A stretch of 64,000 bases of DNA from Lucifuga dentata (Eukaryota > Chordata > Actinopteri > Ophidiiformes > Bythitidae), in contig VXCM01005154.1 of the NCBI GenBank assembly GCA_014773175.1, positions 1 to 64,000 on the forward strand, given 5' to 3'. Each line of letters starts with the position of its first letter. The stretch's first letter is position 1. Positions 35,976-47,029 of the stretch are shown here, piece by piece. Position numbers and translations under genes: made by a program. Under the pieces are notes generated by a model that searched no databases, was not told where the DNA came from, and saw only the letters and a program-made list of their open reading frames with translations.

Positions 35976-37503
35976 CAGAAATGCAGGATGACAGTCGCTG
36001 TAAGAGGTCCTTTACTTTAGTTTTTGTCCCCACCAACTCCTGATGAAAATATCTGCATGAATAGCTGCTAAATACTTTAAATGTTTCAATAAATAAAGCG
36101 ACTCTCATCGCTCTGATTCTCCGCTTTGCTGCTGCACTCAAAGTTCAACTAAATTCAACCTCAACCCGTCCTGCCAGACCGTTCCAATACGTAACCATTG
36201 AGCGAATAGTTTTCACGAGGTAAACAGAAGCAGTAAAAAAAAAAAAAACCTCATAACCTGCGTAGAACAATTTCCCGAGTTGAACAATGAAAGTTTAAAA
36301 TCGTACCATCTGGGCAGAAAGATGACTGCATGGCGAAATGGGTCCGTGTACGTAACGGCCGATCGATTTTCATTTTGGAGTGGGGAAATGGAAAATGGAT
36401 GAGCCAATTCCCATTTTTCATTTTGGAATAGGAAAACAAAAAACAAGCTGTTTTTTTCATTTCGGAAGGGCATTCCACAGTTTAAAGCTGTTAGCTTCGG
36501 TAGATAGCCAAAGCTACCTGCCTGATTTTCCAGTGGAGACCCAAGGCTAAGCCCTGGATCTCCACTAACCCTAGATCTGCCCCTGATCACCATGGGCTTT
36601 AACCGGGTATGAGGGACGACCAGTAACTTCTGACCTGAAGACCTGACAGACCGGGAGGCGGAGTCTGTCTGTATAAGATCCACAAGATAGGGGATAGGGA
36701 TAAATACTGCTTATCATGGAAACCAGCCTGAGCTTATTTGCTGCAAACATCTGCTTCTGTTTTATGTGATTTGGTAGGTGAGAGTAATAAAACTCAGCCA
36801 GAAAACCAGCTAAAAAGGCTAAAATCTTGCTAAAGCTAAAGAGCTGGGTCATTATTCTCAGTAAGACAAGCAACACCTTCATATAAGAGTTTTTTATTCA
36901 GTGTAAATGCCAAAATACTGTGTCTTGCAGTGTTAGAGGTGTCACGAGCATGTGAACGGCCAAATTAATTTCCTCTCTGATATAGTGCCATGATTTAAAA
37001 AAAGAAAAACCAAATAAACACATTCTAAAATACACGAATAACTCTGCAAAGAGAGCGAAAGGACAAACTCTTAATGATTATCCCAAGGAAAAGTTTGCAG
37101 ATAAAGATTCAAGCCGAGGGGAAGAGTTGCACTGGGGATTGTTTGCTAATTACACCGAGACACGGATCAACGCCATGCCAAAATAAAAGCGTTAAATCAA
37201 CACGTACACAGGCAGAGAGGAACATTTTAGATTGCATTTAAAATTCAGGTTATGGATGACACCTTTGAGCATATCGAGGGGGATCGTTAGATGGATCTGA
37301 TGGGTACATAGAGGAGTACACGAGGAAAAAAATGAAATATGGCCCTTTTTTTTTTTTTTTACAGCACGTGTTCTATAGCTGTTTGTGCTCAAGCGACGTC
37401 TCCCTTATAGGCTAATTATCACAAGAGGCTGAAATTAGAAAGCAGCCTATGATTAGGAATAAGTAGTATAATTGGAAGTTCACCGTTCCAGTTCATTTGC
37501 TGG

Positions 37504-37539
<36 letters not shown>

Positions 37540-37942
37540 NTGTGTTAGGGGAGGGAGGGGAGAAGGGAAGCCAGTATGCAATGTGATCTGATTGGCGAAA
37601 GCTCGTTGCACCTGCCTTTTTAGTTTATTACAGAATTCCAATCTGGGGGCTTTTGCCAAGCTGTTGAGCATGAAATTATCCAAGTATGAACGTATGAGTG
37701 TGTATGTGTGTGTGTGTGTGTGTCGCTGTAACAGATGTGTGTGTCAAAGCAGAAGTGGATGGGATCCACATGCTGCACTAATTGGAAGCAGCGGTTTCTC
37801 GTGTCAGGCGATTGATGATGGCGTAGAAGTGCTAAAAATCACAGTCCGCACAACAAAGCCGCTCGACAAACACATCGCATAAGCCGCCGTCCAGCCTGGA
37901 AACATACGCCAATTTTCTCCCTGCTGCATCTTTCTGATTCAG
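35976..37942. other. Stretch without a gene; possible conserved non-coding blocks
   Basis: 36000-36900 is single-copy with two short direct repeats of the CATTTTGGAGTGGGGAAATG / CATTTTGGAATAGGAAAAC type near 36371 and 36418. Segments 37070-37190, 37395-37490 and 37575-37690 carry motifs such as GTTTGCTAATTACACCGAG and GGCTAATTATCAC and lack repeats. TG tracts: 37507-37544 with an N at 37540, and 37706-37723. Confidence 0.3.
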
Positions 37943-38000
37943 GATTCTGCTGAGTAACTTTGTTGTGGACAAGGTTACAGCAAACTGTAAACTTGCTCCC
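37943..38000. repeat. Short duplicated non-coding segment (partner 42915-42970)
   Basis: TCTGCTGAGTAACTTTGTT, then AGGTTACA(G/A)CAAACTGTAAA and a CTCCC end, recur about 5 kb away in the same order and orientation with few differences. Confidence 0.7.
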
Positions 38001-38121
38001 TCAGTCATGCATAATAAAGCCTGAACGAGGCAGAGATGGAGGGAATAAAAGAGAAGCAGCCTTCAGCATCGCTCTTTAAACACTGAAAAAACCCGCTGCA
38101 GTACACCTCCATCATTTCTAA

Positions 38122-38126
<5 letters not shown>

Positions 38127-38152
<26 letters not shown>

Positions 38153-38200
38153 ATTTATATAGCACCTTTCATACAAGTAAATGCAACCCAAAGTGACCCC
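38127..38200 (-). mobile_element. LINE 3'-end fragment (AATAAT tail, inverted)
   Basis: AATAATAATAACTTTATTTA, then TATAGCACCTTTCATACAAG and ATGCAACCCAAAGTG, is the inverted 3' end typical of fish L2/Rex-type LINEs. Confidence 0.6.
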
Positions 38201-38208
38201 AAAGTCAA

Positions 38209-38275
38209 AGAAAATCGTCCATCAGTGTGAAAAAAATCGAGATTTTAGTTTTAGGCCATATCACCCAGTCCTAGA
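38209..38275 (+). mobile_element. Right-end fragment of the BED-finger hAT family
   Basis: AAAATCGTCCATCAGTGTGA, AAAAAATCGAGATTTTAGTT and TTAGGCCATATCACCCAGTC match 31998-32070. Confidence 0.75.
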
Positions 38276-38595
38276 GCATTTAATGGTCAGCGAACTACGC
38301 CTGAATAAAACAAAGATTTTAAAAAAACCTACACTTAATTTTAATATTTAGTTATTACACTGCTGGATTGAGCTACATTTACTCAAAAATATTGAGCCAA
38401 ACTAACTAAAGGAGTTAAGTTTACTCAACATAGGTCTATTTGGAATGACTAAGGAAATGTACTCAATTTGTTTTAGCTAAAACTGCAGATTTAACTTCGC
38501 TGAAATTACTTCTAAATATTTAATACAGTCAAGTTAAAAATAGACAAATCTAAATAAATTTATTACATGCAACCACTTGACATATAAAAATTAAA
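38276..38595. other. Stretch without a recognised gene
   Basis: AT-rich single-copy DNA. Confidence 0.4.
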
Positions 38596-38923
38596 TACAC
38601 TAAAAGTAGCATTTTTTCTTCTCTTTTTTCTTTTTAATTTTTTGTTTTTATTTTATTTTTTATTTATTTTTATTTTTATTATTTATTTATTTGTAGTTAA
38701 TACATTAAAAGTAGCATTTTTTCTTCTCTTTTTTCTTTTTAATTTTTTGTTTTAATTTTCTTTTTTATTTATTTTTATTTTTATTATTTATTTATTTTTA
38801 GTTAATACATTAAAAGTAGCATTTTTTCTTCTCTTTTTTCTCTTTCTTTTTTATTTTTTATTTTATTTATTTTTATTTTATATATTTATTTATTTATTTT
38901 TAGTTAAATACATTGAAAGTAGC
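38596..38923. repeat. AT-rich minisatellite, unit about 105 bp, about 3 copies
   Basis: TACA(C/T)TAAAAGTAGCATTTTT starts at 38596, 38701 and 38806, with a final TACATTGAAAGTAGCATTTG at 38909. Units are pyrimidine-rich with TTTA/TTTTC variants. Confidence 0.9.
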
Positions 38924-41521
38924 ATTTGTTTCAGTGAGGGGAGCAGGATTGGGGTGATGTGACGTCGTGAACATGTGACCATCAGCTCGTCTTCGTCGTA
39001 TCAGCGCTGCATTACCTGTCGCAGGTTTTTGCTCGCTGTCAACAAGTCTGACTATTTGAGGCTGATCAGACAGGCAGCAGTTAGGCTGCTGAACTGGCAT
39101 TCACGTTTCGCCGGCTGCAGCGACAGACACTTCATCTTCCACTAATGCCATCTGCGAGCGCTGGCGCCCGGCCCAGAGCGGGACGGACGAGAGGGAGGGG
39201 CTTCCAAACTGCACTGGATGGGCTCAAAGTGTGTGTGTGTGTGTGTGTGTGTGTGGAAAAAGTGAGCGTAAGTGACTGAATGAGAAAAGTGGCGAGGGAA
39301 GAAGCGAGTTCAGCGGATGATGGCGTGGTAACGACCGTCTGAGCTCCGCGGCGTTTCTTACTTTGGTTGCATGTTGCGGTGAGGTCATGCGATAGTTTTA
39401 GGATTCAGGCCCTCTGTCACGTCTGCGTCTCAGGCAGGTCAGGAGCATGCGCTGGGCATCATCGCATCCACCATGCGACAGAAACGCAGCAGGGAAAAAA
39501 GAAAGAAAAAAAGGGAAAAAAGAGGAAGAACCAGAGGTTCTTCCTCCTGCTGAAACTCAGCTCTGCTCGTCAACAGTTTGAAGAATATAAACTCGTACTG
39601 CTGATTTAGTTTTAGTTTTAGCACTAGTCACGTCGCGCTTCTCATTATTACTGCAGCCAGCTGCATTTTCACTCCTGGCAAAGCCCATTAAAACATAATA
39701 ACTTATTCCATTCTGACTTCCTCACACCAACTAAACAGGTAACAAAGTAAACTAATTAATTAAGGTAAATTAAAGTCCAGATACTCACCAAAAATACTTA
39801 AAAATACACAAAAAATACGTAAAAACTGTTTTTACTTTACTTGACACCACTGCAAATGAGCAGAAAAGCCCAAGAAACTTTGTGTTTTACATATCATCTC
39901 TCCCAGGTATCTTTCACTTTATCTACTGTATAATGCATGTAAAAATATGCAGGGAGGATGCAGAGAAAACTTACACGCCACACACGTGTAATTGTAGCAT
40001 TGCATTGTAGCTCCTAGCGTGAATTTAATAAGCACCACTTTGATTGCTCGCAGGATAGAAATTTGCATGCTTTTATGACAGGACCCCCTCTGTGCAAACC
40101 GTGTCTCATCCGGCTTTTAGCCAAAGTACATATCTGTGTGTATGTGTGTGTGTTTGTGTGTGTTTGTGCGTGTGCGTACTTTTGTATTGTTCACTTTTGC
40201 CTGTAGCCAAGCTAAGAAATGAGGAAGCAATGTCAGTTGTGAAATAAATCATTGATTCTTCTTGTATAGGTGGAGGGAGGGTTACATTGAGTGAGTTTAT
40301 GTGTGTGCATGTGCGCGTGTGTTTGATGATACACACGCACACATGATACACACCTTCACTGTCTTTCTTATAAGTAGTGAGACTCAGAGGGAAACCAATG
40401 GAAGATGTCAGAGCTTAGTGGCTTTTTGGATCAATTCTATGGTGTCCATTAGAAGATGGGGCGTCCAATTGTTGCTGTGTGTGTGTGTGTGTTTGTGTGT
40501 GCGAGTGTTTGTATTCATCCATCTAAGGCAGGGTTTTGGTTTGTGGTCATCAAAAGGTAATTTTAGCAAGACAGTTATGGCAAAATTACTACCTCTGGTT
40601 TTTAGGTGTTACAGGAATAATGTGTCAGAAAAGACAGACCTGCGTGTGTGCGTGTGTGTGCGTGTGTATGTGTGTGTTAGAAATAGTGTAGGAGAGAGAA
40701 AGAGGGAGTGAGGGAGCAGGAGGAAGAGACGGGGTTTGGTATTAGTTGAGGGTTACTAGGTATTATTTGGCGTGCAGCAGCAGGATCCGGGCCGCGGCGA
40801 TATTGATTTGAAGCAGCGATCCGTCTTTGTGTTTGAGCTCCGACAGACAGGAAGGAGAAAAAAAAAACTCATACAGCCTTCACTCAGCAACCTCCTGCAA
40901 GCCCGAACATGCCATGAGAAAACACAGCTTGTGTGTGTTCGGCTTTACGTAAAAGTCTGCATGAGAGTGCTGAAAGATAGAAAAGAAATGACTAAAGCAG
41001 CTTGTATGTGTAGTTTGTTTTGTGAGAGTGTGTATTATTTGTGTGTGTTGCACGTCACTGTAAGCAGATTTTAAGCAATTTCCTCAATCGATTGTTAGAC
41101 CACCTTAACAATCAATAACCGATTGATCAGTGCTCTTATAAAACACAAAAATCATAGCTTTATTTTTAAATAGTTGGGGCAGGTCTGAATAGGGCTGGAC
41201 GATATGAAAAAAAAATTTACTAAAATAATTTAATGACACTGCCACCTGATTGACTAGTTTGTTTAGCTTTATAGTTAGTTAGCTTTAGATTTATAGTTAG
41301 TTAGCTTTATTGTCAGAATTATATATTTTATAACGGTGACTAATCGCCAATTGATTAATCATTAACCTCTCTATAATGTGTGTATGTGAGAGAGGATAAG
41401 TCTCTCTGTGACTGAGTTGGACTGCTTGTTTGGAGTGTGTTTGCATGGGTGTGTATTTGCCTCAGTTTATGCATGAGCGCACATGTGCAAACCCCTGTGT
41501 GTGTGTGAGTGTGTGTTCCAG
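38924..41521. other. Stretch without a gene; TG tracts
   Basis: TG tracts near 39230-39254, 40134-40170, 40304-40322, 40474-40500 and 40640-40676. The sequence between is single-copy. The Cys/Val-rich open frames are tract translations. An inverted GGGCTGGACGATATG-type hAT terminus may start near 41191 but cannot be followed. Confidence 0.4.
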
Positions 41522-41590
41522 GAGTTTAAGCCGTGCGATCACTCCCAGCACCCCTCGCTCACCTATCCGCTAATCTCTGCCGACTCCCAG
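41522..41590 (+). CDS. Candidate internal exon, 23 codons, product not recognised
   Basis: A pyrimidine/TG-rich stretch ending TTCCAG precedes an open segment, and GTGAGA follows it directly, so both splice sites fit. Only one frame is open; it would be a phase 0-0 exon reading EFKPCDHSQHPSLTYPLI then SADSQ. I do not recognise the peptide and cannot link it to a neighbouring exon. Short open segments with fitting splice sites arise by chance, so this is weak. Most of it is also copied at 41602-41666 by a likely assembly duplication. Confidence 0.2.
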
Positions 41591-41666
41591 GTGAGATAAC
41601 NCGATCACTCCCAGCACCCCTCGCTCACCTATCCGCTAATCTCTGCCGACTCCCAGGTGAGATAAC
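41536..41666. other. Probable false tandem duplication around N (41601)
   Basis: The 65-bp segment 41536-41600, which begins CGATCACTCCCAGCACCCCT, is repeated exactly at 41602-41666. Confidence 0.85.
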
Positions 41667-42650
41667 AGAGCTTACTGACATTTGAATATTACGACTCCTC
41701 GCTCAGAATATCAATTAAGTTGAAGTTGGCGCTCGCAGCTCTCTCTCTCTCTTCGTCTCCCCGCTGCGCTCGTTTTCTTGTCACTCCAGCGGCCTTATTG
41801 CGTCGAGGGAGAGAAGAAGGAAAGACAAAACACCGAATGTGGACGAGGTGGAAGGAGATGCTGAGCAAATAGGCCTCCTCTGCGCCGCCGTGGGAGGTTT
41901 AAAAAAAAAAAATGTTTGTCCTCCGTTTCCAGTCTCTTACTCTCTCCAGGCAATCAAGAGCGATGAGATGTGATGCAGGCGTTAGATAACAGATACCTCG
42001 CCTTTTGGATCTACGCTCTTTCCGCCGAGTTCTGTGCAATTTCAAGGGATTTGATTTGATTCAATTTCCCTGTAATCTCGCTCACATTAGATTGTGTGGA
42101 GCTGCTGTGCAAAGTGTGGAATTGGGAAGAAAATGATGAGAAATTTCCAGTTGCTTTGAGTAACAGTCTGAAAAAAAAGAAAAGAAAGAGAGCTGCATAA
42201 ATCTGCAAGCATAACCCAAATGCAACCAGGAGCGTATCGGAATAAAGTCATTCATCCTCTCGCTGTCAAGTCTGTCAACCTGCAGCTGTTTGACCTTGTG
42301 CGCGCAATTCTTACATTATTCATCATATTTATTCGACTGTAACTGCAGCTGGGATGGAGCTGTTTAGACAGATCTTTGTGTTTTTGATCAGAACTGCATC
42401 ACATAATCACTCATGTATGCTAAATGTAGAAATGCAGAGAAGAAACACTTGTACAGGCGATTCTTCACCATGAGATTTATGTCGTCAGTTCAAACACAGT
42501 CAGGAATTAGTGGAACTCTGGAGCAAAGCCGCTCAAAAGTTGTCGGAATTATTTCGCTAAATGTTTCCATGTCATAATTTTGAAACTTTTGAAATCTTGA
42601 GCTTGGGTCTTGGCCCTGTGGGAAAGAAAGAAAGAGGAGAAAGGAGAAAG

Positions 42651-42652
<2 letters not shown>
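41667..42652. other. Stretch without a gene; possible conserved non-coding sequence
   Basis: Single-copy sequence with few repeats. Segment 42040-42140 (CAATTTCCCTGTAATCTCGC, TCACATTAGATTGTGTGGAG) has a conserved-element look. No coding evidence. Confidence 0.3.
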
Positions 42653-42689
<37 letters not shown>

Positions 42690-42800
42690 ATGTGGGAGAG
42701 AAACAGACATGAAGAGAATTGTGAGAAAAAGGGAGAGAGAAAAAATAGATGAGGACGAAGAGGAAGAATGTGAAGAGGCAGAGAGAGAGAGAGAGAGAAA
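42653..42800. repeat. (GA)n tracts and purine-rich segment
   Basis: GA tracts at 42654-42687 and 42780-42798, with purine-rich sequence between. Arg/Glu and Ser/Leu open frames on the two strands are translations of it. Confidence 0.85.
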
Positions 42801-42914
42801 ATAGACGACATGATCCAGGATGGAGAGATACAGAAAACCTGAAAAGGAAGCTTTCCCTCTAGTGTCACATTTGAGCTGATTTCTCAGACGTCGTCGCATC
42901 CGTCTGACTCCAGA

Positions 42915-42970
42915 GAATCTGCTGAGTAACTTTGTTTGTGCTGAGGTTACAACAAACTGTAAATTCTCCC
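42915..42970. repeat. Short duplicated non-coding segment (partner 37943-38000)
   Basis: ATCTGCTGAGTAACTTTGTT and GAGGTTACAACAAACTGTAA match the partner. The distance and lack of inverted ends argue against a simple MITE copy. Confidence 0.7.
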
Positions 42971-43161
42971 ACACAGGCGAGAATCATCCGGCACAAACAA
43001 GACAGAGATATAAGAAAGACCAAATCCCTAAACTCTCATCCTAAAAAAACAAAAACAAACAAAAAAAACAAACAGCTCATCATCCTTTTCTTTATTCTCT
43101 CCATTTCTTCCCTCTCCGACACTTCCCGGCGCTCTCCCTGCCTCTCCACCTATCTGCAGTT

Positions 43162-43175
43162 GTTGCCTTGGTAAC
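43162..43175. promoter_or_regulatory. X-box-like motif (RFX site)
   Basis: GTTGCCTTGGTAAC is an almost perfect inverted-repeat X-box of the RFX type. It is followed by AACAATAC, a SOX-like core. Motif call only. Confidence 0.45.
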
Positions 43176-43203
43176 AATACAAAGAGATTATCTTTGCAGC
43201 TTC

Positions 43204-43217
43204 GTCGCCGTGGCAAC
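43204..43217. promoter_or_regulatory. Second X-box-like motif (RFX site)
   Basis: GTCGCCGTGGCAAC, 42 bp from the start of the other motif and in locally GC-rich sequence. It deviates from the consensus at one or two positions in the left half. Confidence 0.4.
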
Positions 43218-43735
43218 GCTTGGCTTGCCTCCAGGCCGTTGGTGGGAGCGCGCCGCCCTCCGGCTCGCTCCAGCCAGCTCGTGTTGACCGGGTGGCGGTT
43301 GATGCCTCCATCAGCGAGCTCTGGAGGATGCGGACGCTGCAAGATGGTGTCTCCGGAGCCAGCAGTTTAGAATCTGTGATTGTCTGCCTGGGCTTTGTTT
43401 CCAGCGTTTGTAGTCATCAAGGGGACTTCAATGCCGTTTGTCGTATTACCTGGTTTTGTAAAAGTGCTTTGTGCTTACATCTGTCTCAAAAATGGAATAA
43501 CTGAATAATGTGTGTTGGATATGTTCATCATATTAGGAGATCCAGAATCCCCTGCTGCTGTCATCTAGGGATTTTTTTTTACAGTTAGTGCGTAATTGTG
43601 TTACGGGAATGGAAAAAAGTTGCAAAATTTTTCCAATATTAACATGGTGTAAAGAAAACAAATAAAACTCTGTCATCAGCTGTGACAAGCTGAATCTGAT
43701 TGGCTGGCAGAATCCTCCATATTTTCAGCAAAATG
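43218..43735. other. Stretch without a recognised gene
   Basis: The first 130 bp are GC-rich (for example GGGAGCGCGCCGCCCTCC) and may belong with the X-box pair; the rest is AT-rich. Confidence 0.35.
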
Positions 43736-43775
43736 TTTTTAACTTTGTCAAATTAAACTTTGACAAAGTTAAAAA
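43736..43775. repeat. Perfect 17-bp hairpin, 6-nt loop
   Basis: Arm TTTTTAACTTTGTCAAA, loop TTAAAC, exact complement at 43759-43775. Confidence 0.93.
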
Positions 43776-44017
43776 AGCTTTGTCTTTCATTTTCTGATGC
43801 CGAAACATGGAGTGAGGACGGGCTGTTTGTTTGAGGAGGTTGTCAGAGAAATTGCAACTCTAGATTAAACTCCAAATCTCCTCCAGGTTTTGGAGTCAAA
43901 CCCAGAGAGAAACATTACCAAGTTACGCATTTCTGGTCAGGTTTTTTTTCCAATGTAGCCTCAAAACCAATCAGAATCCTTCTCAGCAGAAAAAGAAAAT
44001 CCATTGGACAAAACTTA

Positions 44018-44515
44018 CCGTATATACCATATATACTCAACTATAAGGCGATCTCGAGTATGAGCCAACCCCTGATTTTAACCTGGAAATTTTGATTTTT
44101 AAAGAAACCCACATATAAGCTGACCCCCTGATGTTGTTCCATCAATTTATTTGATTAGCAAATTACCTGTTTTTCTGGGTATTGTCATAGTATTTCTCTG
44201 ATTTTCTGAAAATAATCCATGTACCGGTAAACATATTTATTTCAGCAGCTGATTACTGTAACTGACAGCTCATGGCTTACTGGCCGCCGCTAAATGTGCT
44301 GATAAGATGTTTAGTCAGGAAATATCTCATTCTAAGGTATGATTTAAACTAGTTTCCATGGGTAGAGGTAATGGGTAGTATTTCCACCCCTGGAAATTTC
44401 CTTTTCCAGGATCTGATTTGAATTACTCATGTATAAGCCGACCCCCAATTTGCATTGTGAAATTTGGTAAAAAAAAAAAAAAAAAAAAACTCGGCTTATA
44501 CTCAAGTATATACGG
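44018..44515 (+). mobile_element. Complete mariner-like MITE with TA target duplication
   Basis: The ends are CCGTATATAC and GTATATACGG. TA lies on both sides (44016-44017 and 44516-44517), as expected for Tc1/mariner elements. Sub-terminal ACTCAACTATAAGGCG and CGGCTTATACTCAAG are inverted counterparts. The centre holds GTGCTGATAAGATGTTTAGT, shared with 13490-13719, and no coding sequence. 498 bp. Confidence 0.85.
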
Positions 44516-44611
44516 TAATAGTGACTCGCACGTCTGTTGTGATGACTGATGACTTCTGGCAGACAGGAGAAGTGCTGCAGAACTCAAAAAACACTTTCAG
44601 TTTGTGGGCCT

Positions 44612-44630
44612 CCTCCCCCACAATCCACTT

Positions 44631-44667
<37 letters not shown>

Positions 44668-44691
44668 CATGNCCTCCCCCACAATCCACTT

Positions 44692-44728
<37 letters not shown>

Positions 44729-44732
44729 CATG
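44612..44732. other. Probable false duplication around N (44672) at a (CA)n tract
   Basis: CCTCCCCCACAATCCACTTA, a CA tract and CTTCATG (44612-44671) recur at 44673-44732. Confidence 0.85.
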
Positions 44733-45282
44733 GCTGTGTCACCACGCAGTTGAGGGCTTTGGGTTGTGAATTGCTGCTGTCACAGTTCAGGGAGGAAGCA
44801 GTGACTCAGTGAAAACACTTAGCTGGAGGCTGCAGTGTCATCCAGGCTCAAGGATCAGCTGAATTTGCTTCTGAATGCTGATTCGGTTTTCCGTTGCTGT
44901 GCAAAGCTGAAACATGTCCCGCTCCGCTGCATCTGCAGCTCGTTTTGGAATACTGCAGGAAATATTCAGATAGGTGAATTTGCATTTGAGATGTACGACG
45001 GTGTAATAGGGCCATATTAGATGAAAAAAACAGGAGACTGGGACAGAGGGGAATATTCTGAGGAAACGACACCAAATTTGTGAGATAATACTCAAAATTC
45101 AGGTTCTGGCAGAACTTCATCTGCTGGGAAGCTGTGTGGAGGAGAAGATTCCAGCAATGCTTATCGTCTTCAGAACAACTTTATTTAAAACAAGCATTTC
45201 GGCTCAATGACTTCTTCAGGATTATCAAACAGAACATATGGAACTAGATGCATTTAAATAGTAAAACTAGAGGTAAAAGTGA
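44733..45282. other. Stretch without a gene; possible retroelement tail near 45155-45235
   Basis: The segment CTTCAGAACAACTTTATTTA with TTCGGCTCAATGACTTCTTC has the look of a dispersed repeat seen in other genomes (inverted, it reads GAAGAAGTCATTGAGCCGAA). The type is not identified. Confidence 0.25.
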
Positions 45283-45427
45283 GAAATCAGCCAATCACAC
45301 GCAGACTGGGTGAAATCAGCCAATCACACGCAGGCTGGGTGAAACCAGCCAATCATACACAGGCTAGGTGAAACCAGCCAATTACACGCAGGCTGGGTGA
45401 AACCAGCCAATCACATGCAGGCTGGGT
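45283..45427. repeat. 29-bp minisatellite, five copies, each with a CCAAT core
   Basis: GAAA(T/C)CAGCCAATCACACG units start at 45283, 45312, 45341, 45370 and 45399, exactly 29 bp apart. Each includes AGCCAAT(C/T)A, a match to the CCAAT-box core bound by NF-Y; one unit is AGCCAATTA. Confidence 0.95.
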
Positions 45428-45844
45428 TTGGGCACCAAGTACAGCTGAAGTCAGGAATGTTTTTTTTGTTTTTTTGTTTTTTAAGTCATGTGATTTTGTC
45501 ATGTTCTTAAATGGAGAATCAGATGAGTTGTCAGGTGATGCTGGAGTGAGAAAAAAACACAAATTTGCAAAATGAAAACTCAAAATTTGCGAGATTTTTG
45601 TCATTGATAAATTATTAAATCGTGTTTTGTTTAGAAAATGATGTCCTGATCTTTGTAAGGTCACACAAACAAATCGTATTTGATCGCTGAACTTCCTCTA
45701 TCTTCCTCTTTGCTGTGATTGGTCAGTTTCCTCAGCAGCAGGCAGTTGCTCGTGGCGACAATCGATGCACGCCGCCGCCACATTAGCGTTGCTCCAGGAG
45801 GTGTTTAGAGATGCTGTGTAAAGTCATCCCCTATGTCTTTATTG
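45428..45844. other. Stretch without a recognised gene
   Basis: AT-rich sequence; nothing recognised. Confidence 0.4.
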
Positions 45845-45883
<39 letters not shown>

Positions 45884-46369
45884 GAGTGAGTGTGTTGGGG
45901 GAGGGGGTGAGTGTGAAAAAGATGTAAAGAAAGGGGAAAAGAAAACTGACAGGAAAAGGAAAATACTTAAGTGTGTAAGTGTGTGTTTGTGCATGCGTGT
46001 GTGTGTGTTTAAGAGGTAAACAGAAGGAGAGAAAGCAAACGTAAGTGCACTGTGTGTGTTGGTGTGTGTGTGTGAGAAAGAGAGAGCGATAGAAAGAAAC
46101 AATACAAGTACAAAGAGAAAAAAACCCTAGTTTGTGTGCATTTGTGTGTGTGTGTTTCTGTCACTATTTGTGTGTTTAGAGGTGCAGGTGTGGAAATGTT
46201 TTGTGTGTGAGATAAAATATAAGCAGACAAAAAAATAACTGTATAACGTATTTTGTATGTGTGTGTGTATGCCTAAGAAACCAGGTGCACTTTTATGTGT
46301 ACAGTTACTTACAGTGTGTGTGTGTGTGTGTGTGTGCGTGCGCGTGTGTTGTGTCTAAACTGTGCTGTC

Positions 46370-46404
<35 letters not shown>

Positions 46405-46680
46405 ACCTGACAGGACACTCTGGGAAAGTCGGAAATAAAGAGCCATCTGACAGCTCTGTGCTGAAATGCACTCTGGGAAATAGAAAGAGGAAAGCAAGAG
46501 AGTGGCCTATTTGACAGCTGGTGTACTGCCTGATGTGTGTGTGTGTGTGTGTGTGTTTAAGTGCAGTGTGGGAAAGAGTGAGTGTTTGTGTACTTTTATA
46601 AGCTATAAATGTGTGTGTGCTTCGTGTTTATGACTCGGATCCAACGTATGGGTTTGTACATGTAATTCTGCTTGTTTGTT

Positions 46681-46721
<41 letters not shown>

Positions 46722-46822
46722 TAATTAGGTAAGAGTTTGGCTCTTCATGATCCATTTCCTGTCAGTGCGGACAGAGAAAGACCTGCTGATGAACCATCTG
46801 CTGCTCAGGTACATCACTACCA

Positions 46823-46870
<48 letters not shown>

Positions 46871-46957
46871 CTTTCTCTTGCTCTCTCACCAAAACCCTCC
46901 TCTTTTTACGCATCACACAGCACTGCCTGCAGTGTGTGTGTGTGTGTGTGTGTGTGT
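45845..46957. repeat. Cluster of TG/CA and TC microsatellites
   Basis: TG tracts near 45845-45882, 46313-46336, 46372-46403, 46534-46556, 46683-46719 and 46930-46957, with a TC tract at 46827-46865. His/Thr and Ser/Leu open frames here are translations of the tracts. Confidence 0.9.
46766..46808 (+). CDS. Very weak candidate internal exon, product not recognised
   Basis: A pyrimidine-rich TCCATTTCCTGTCAG precedes a 43-bp segment ended by CAG|GTACAT. One open reading is (V)RTEKDLLMNHLLLR. A second frame is also open, which lowers the support. No family was recognised and the flanks are microsatellites. Confidence 0.13.
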
Positions 46958-47029
46958 TGGAGCTTGACGTCACTCTTGCAGCTTCAGCTACACTAAACTT
47001 TGGATGAAAACAGGCGTTTTTGCATATTA

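Noticed and set aside
41191..41220. Another hAT copy starting with GGGCTGGACGATATG
   Set aside because: Only the terminus-like start is present; homology could not be followed beyond about 25 bp.
46766..46808. Reading the short exon candidate as a known receptor or plexin exon
   Set aside because: The peptide did not match any family I could name, and two frames are open.
45839..46973. His/Thr-rich, Ser/Leu-rich and Cys/Val-rich frames
   Set aside because: They follow CA, TC and TG tracts and differ only by frame.
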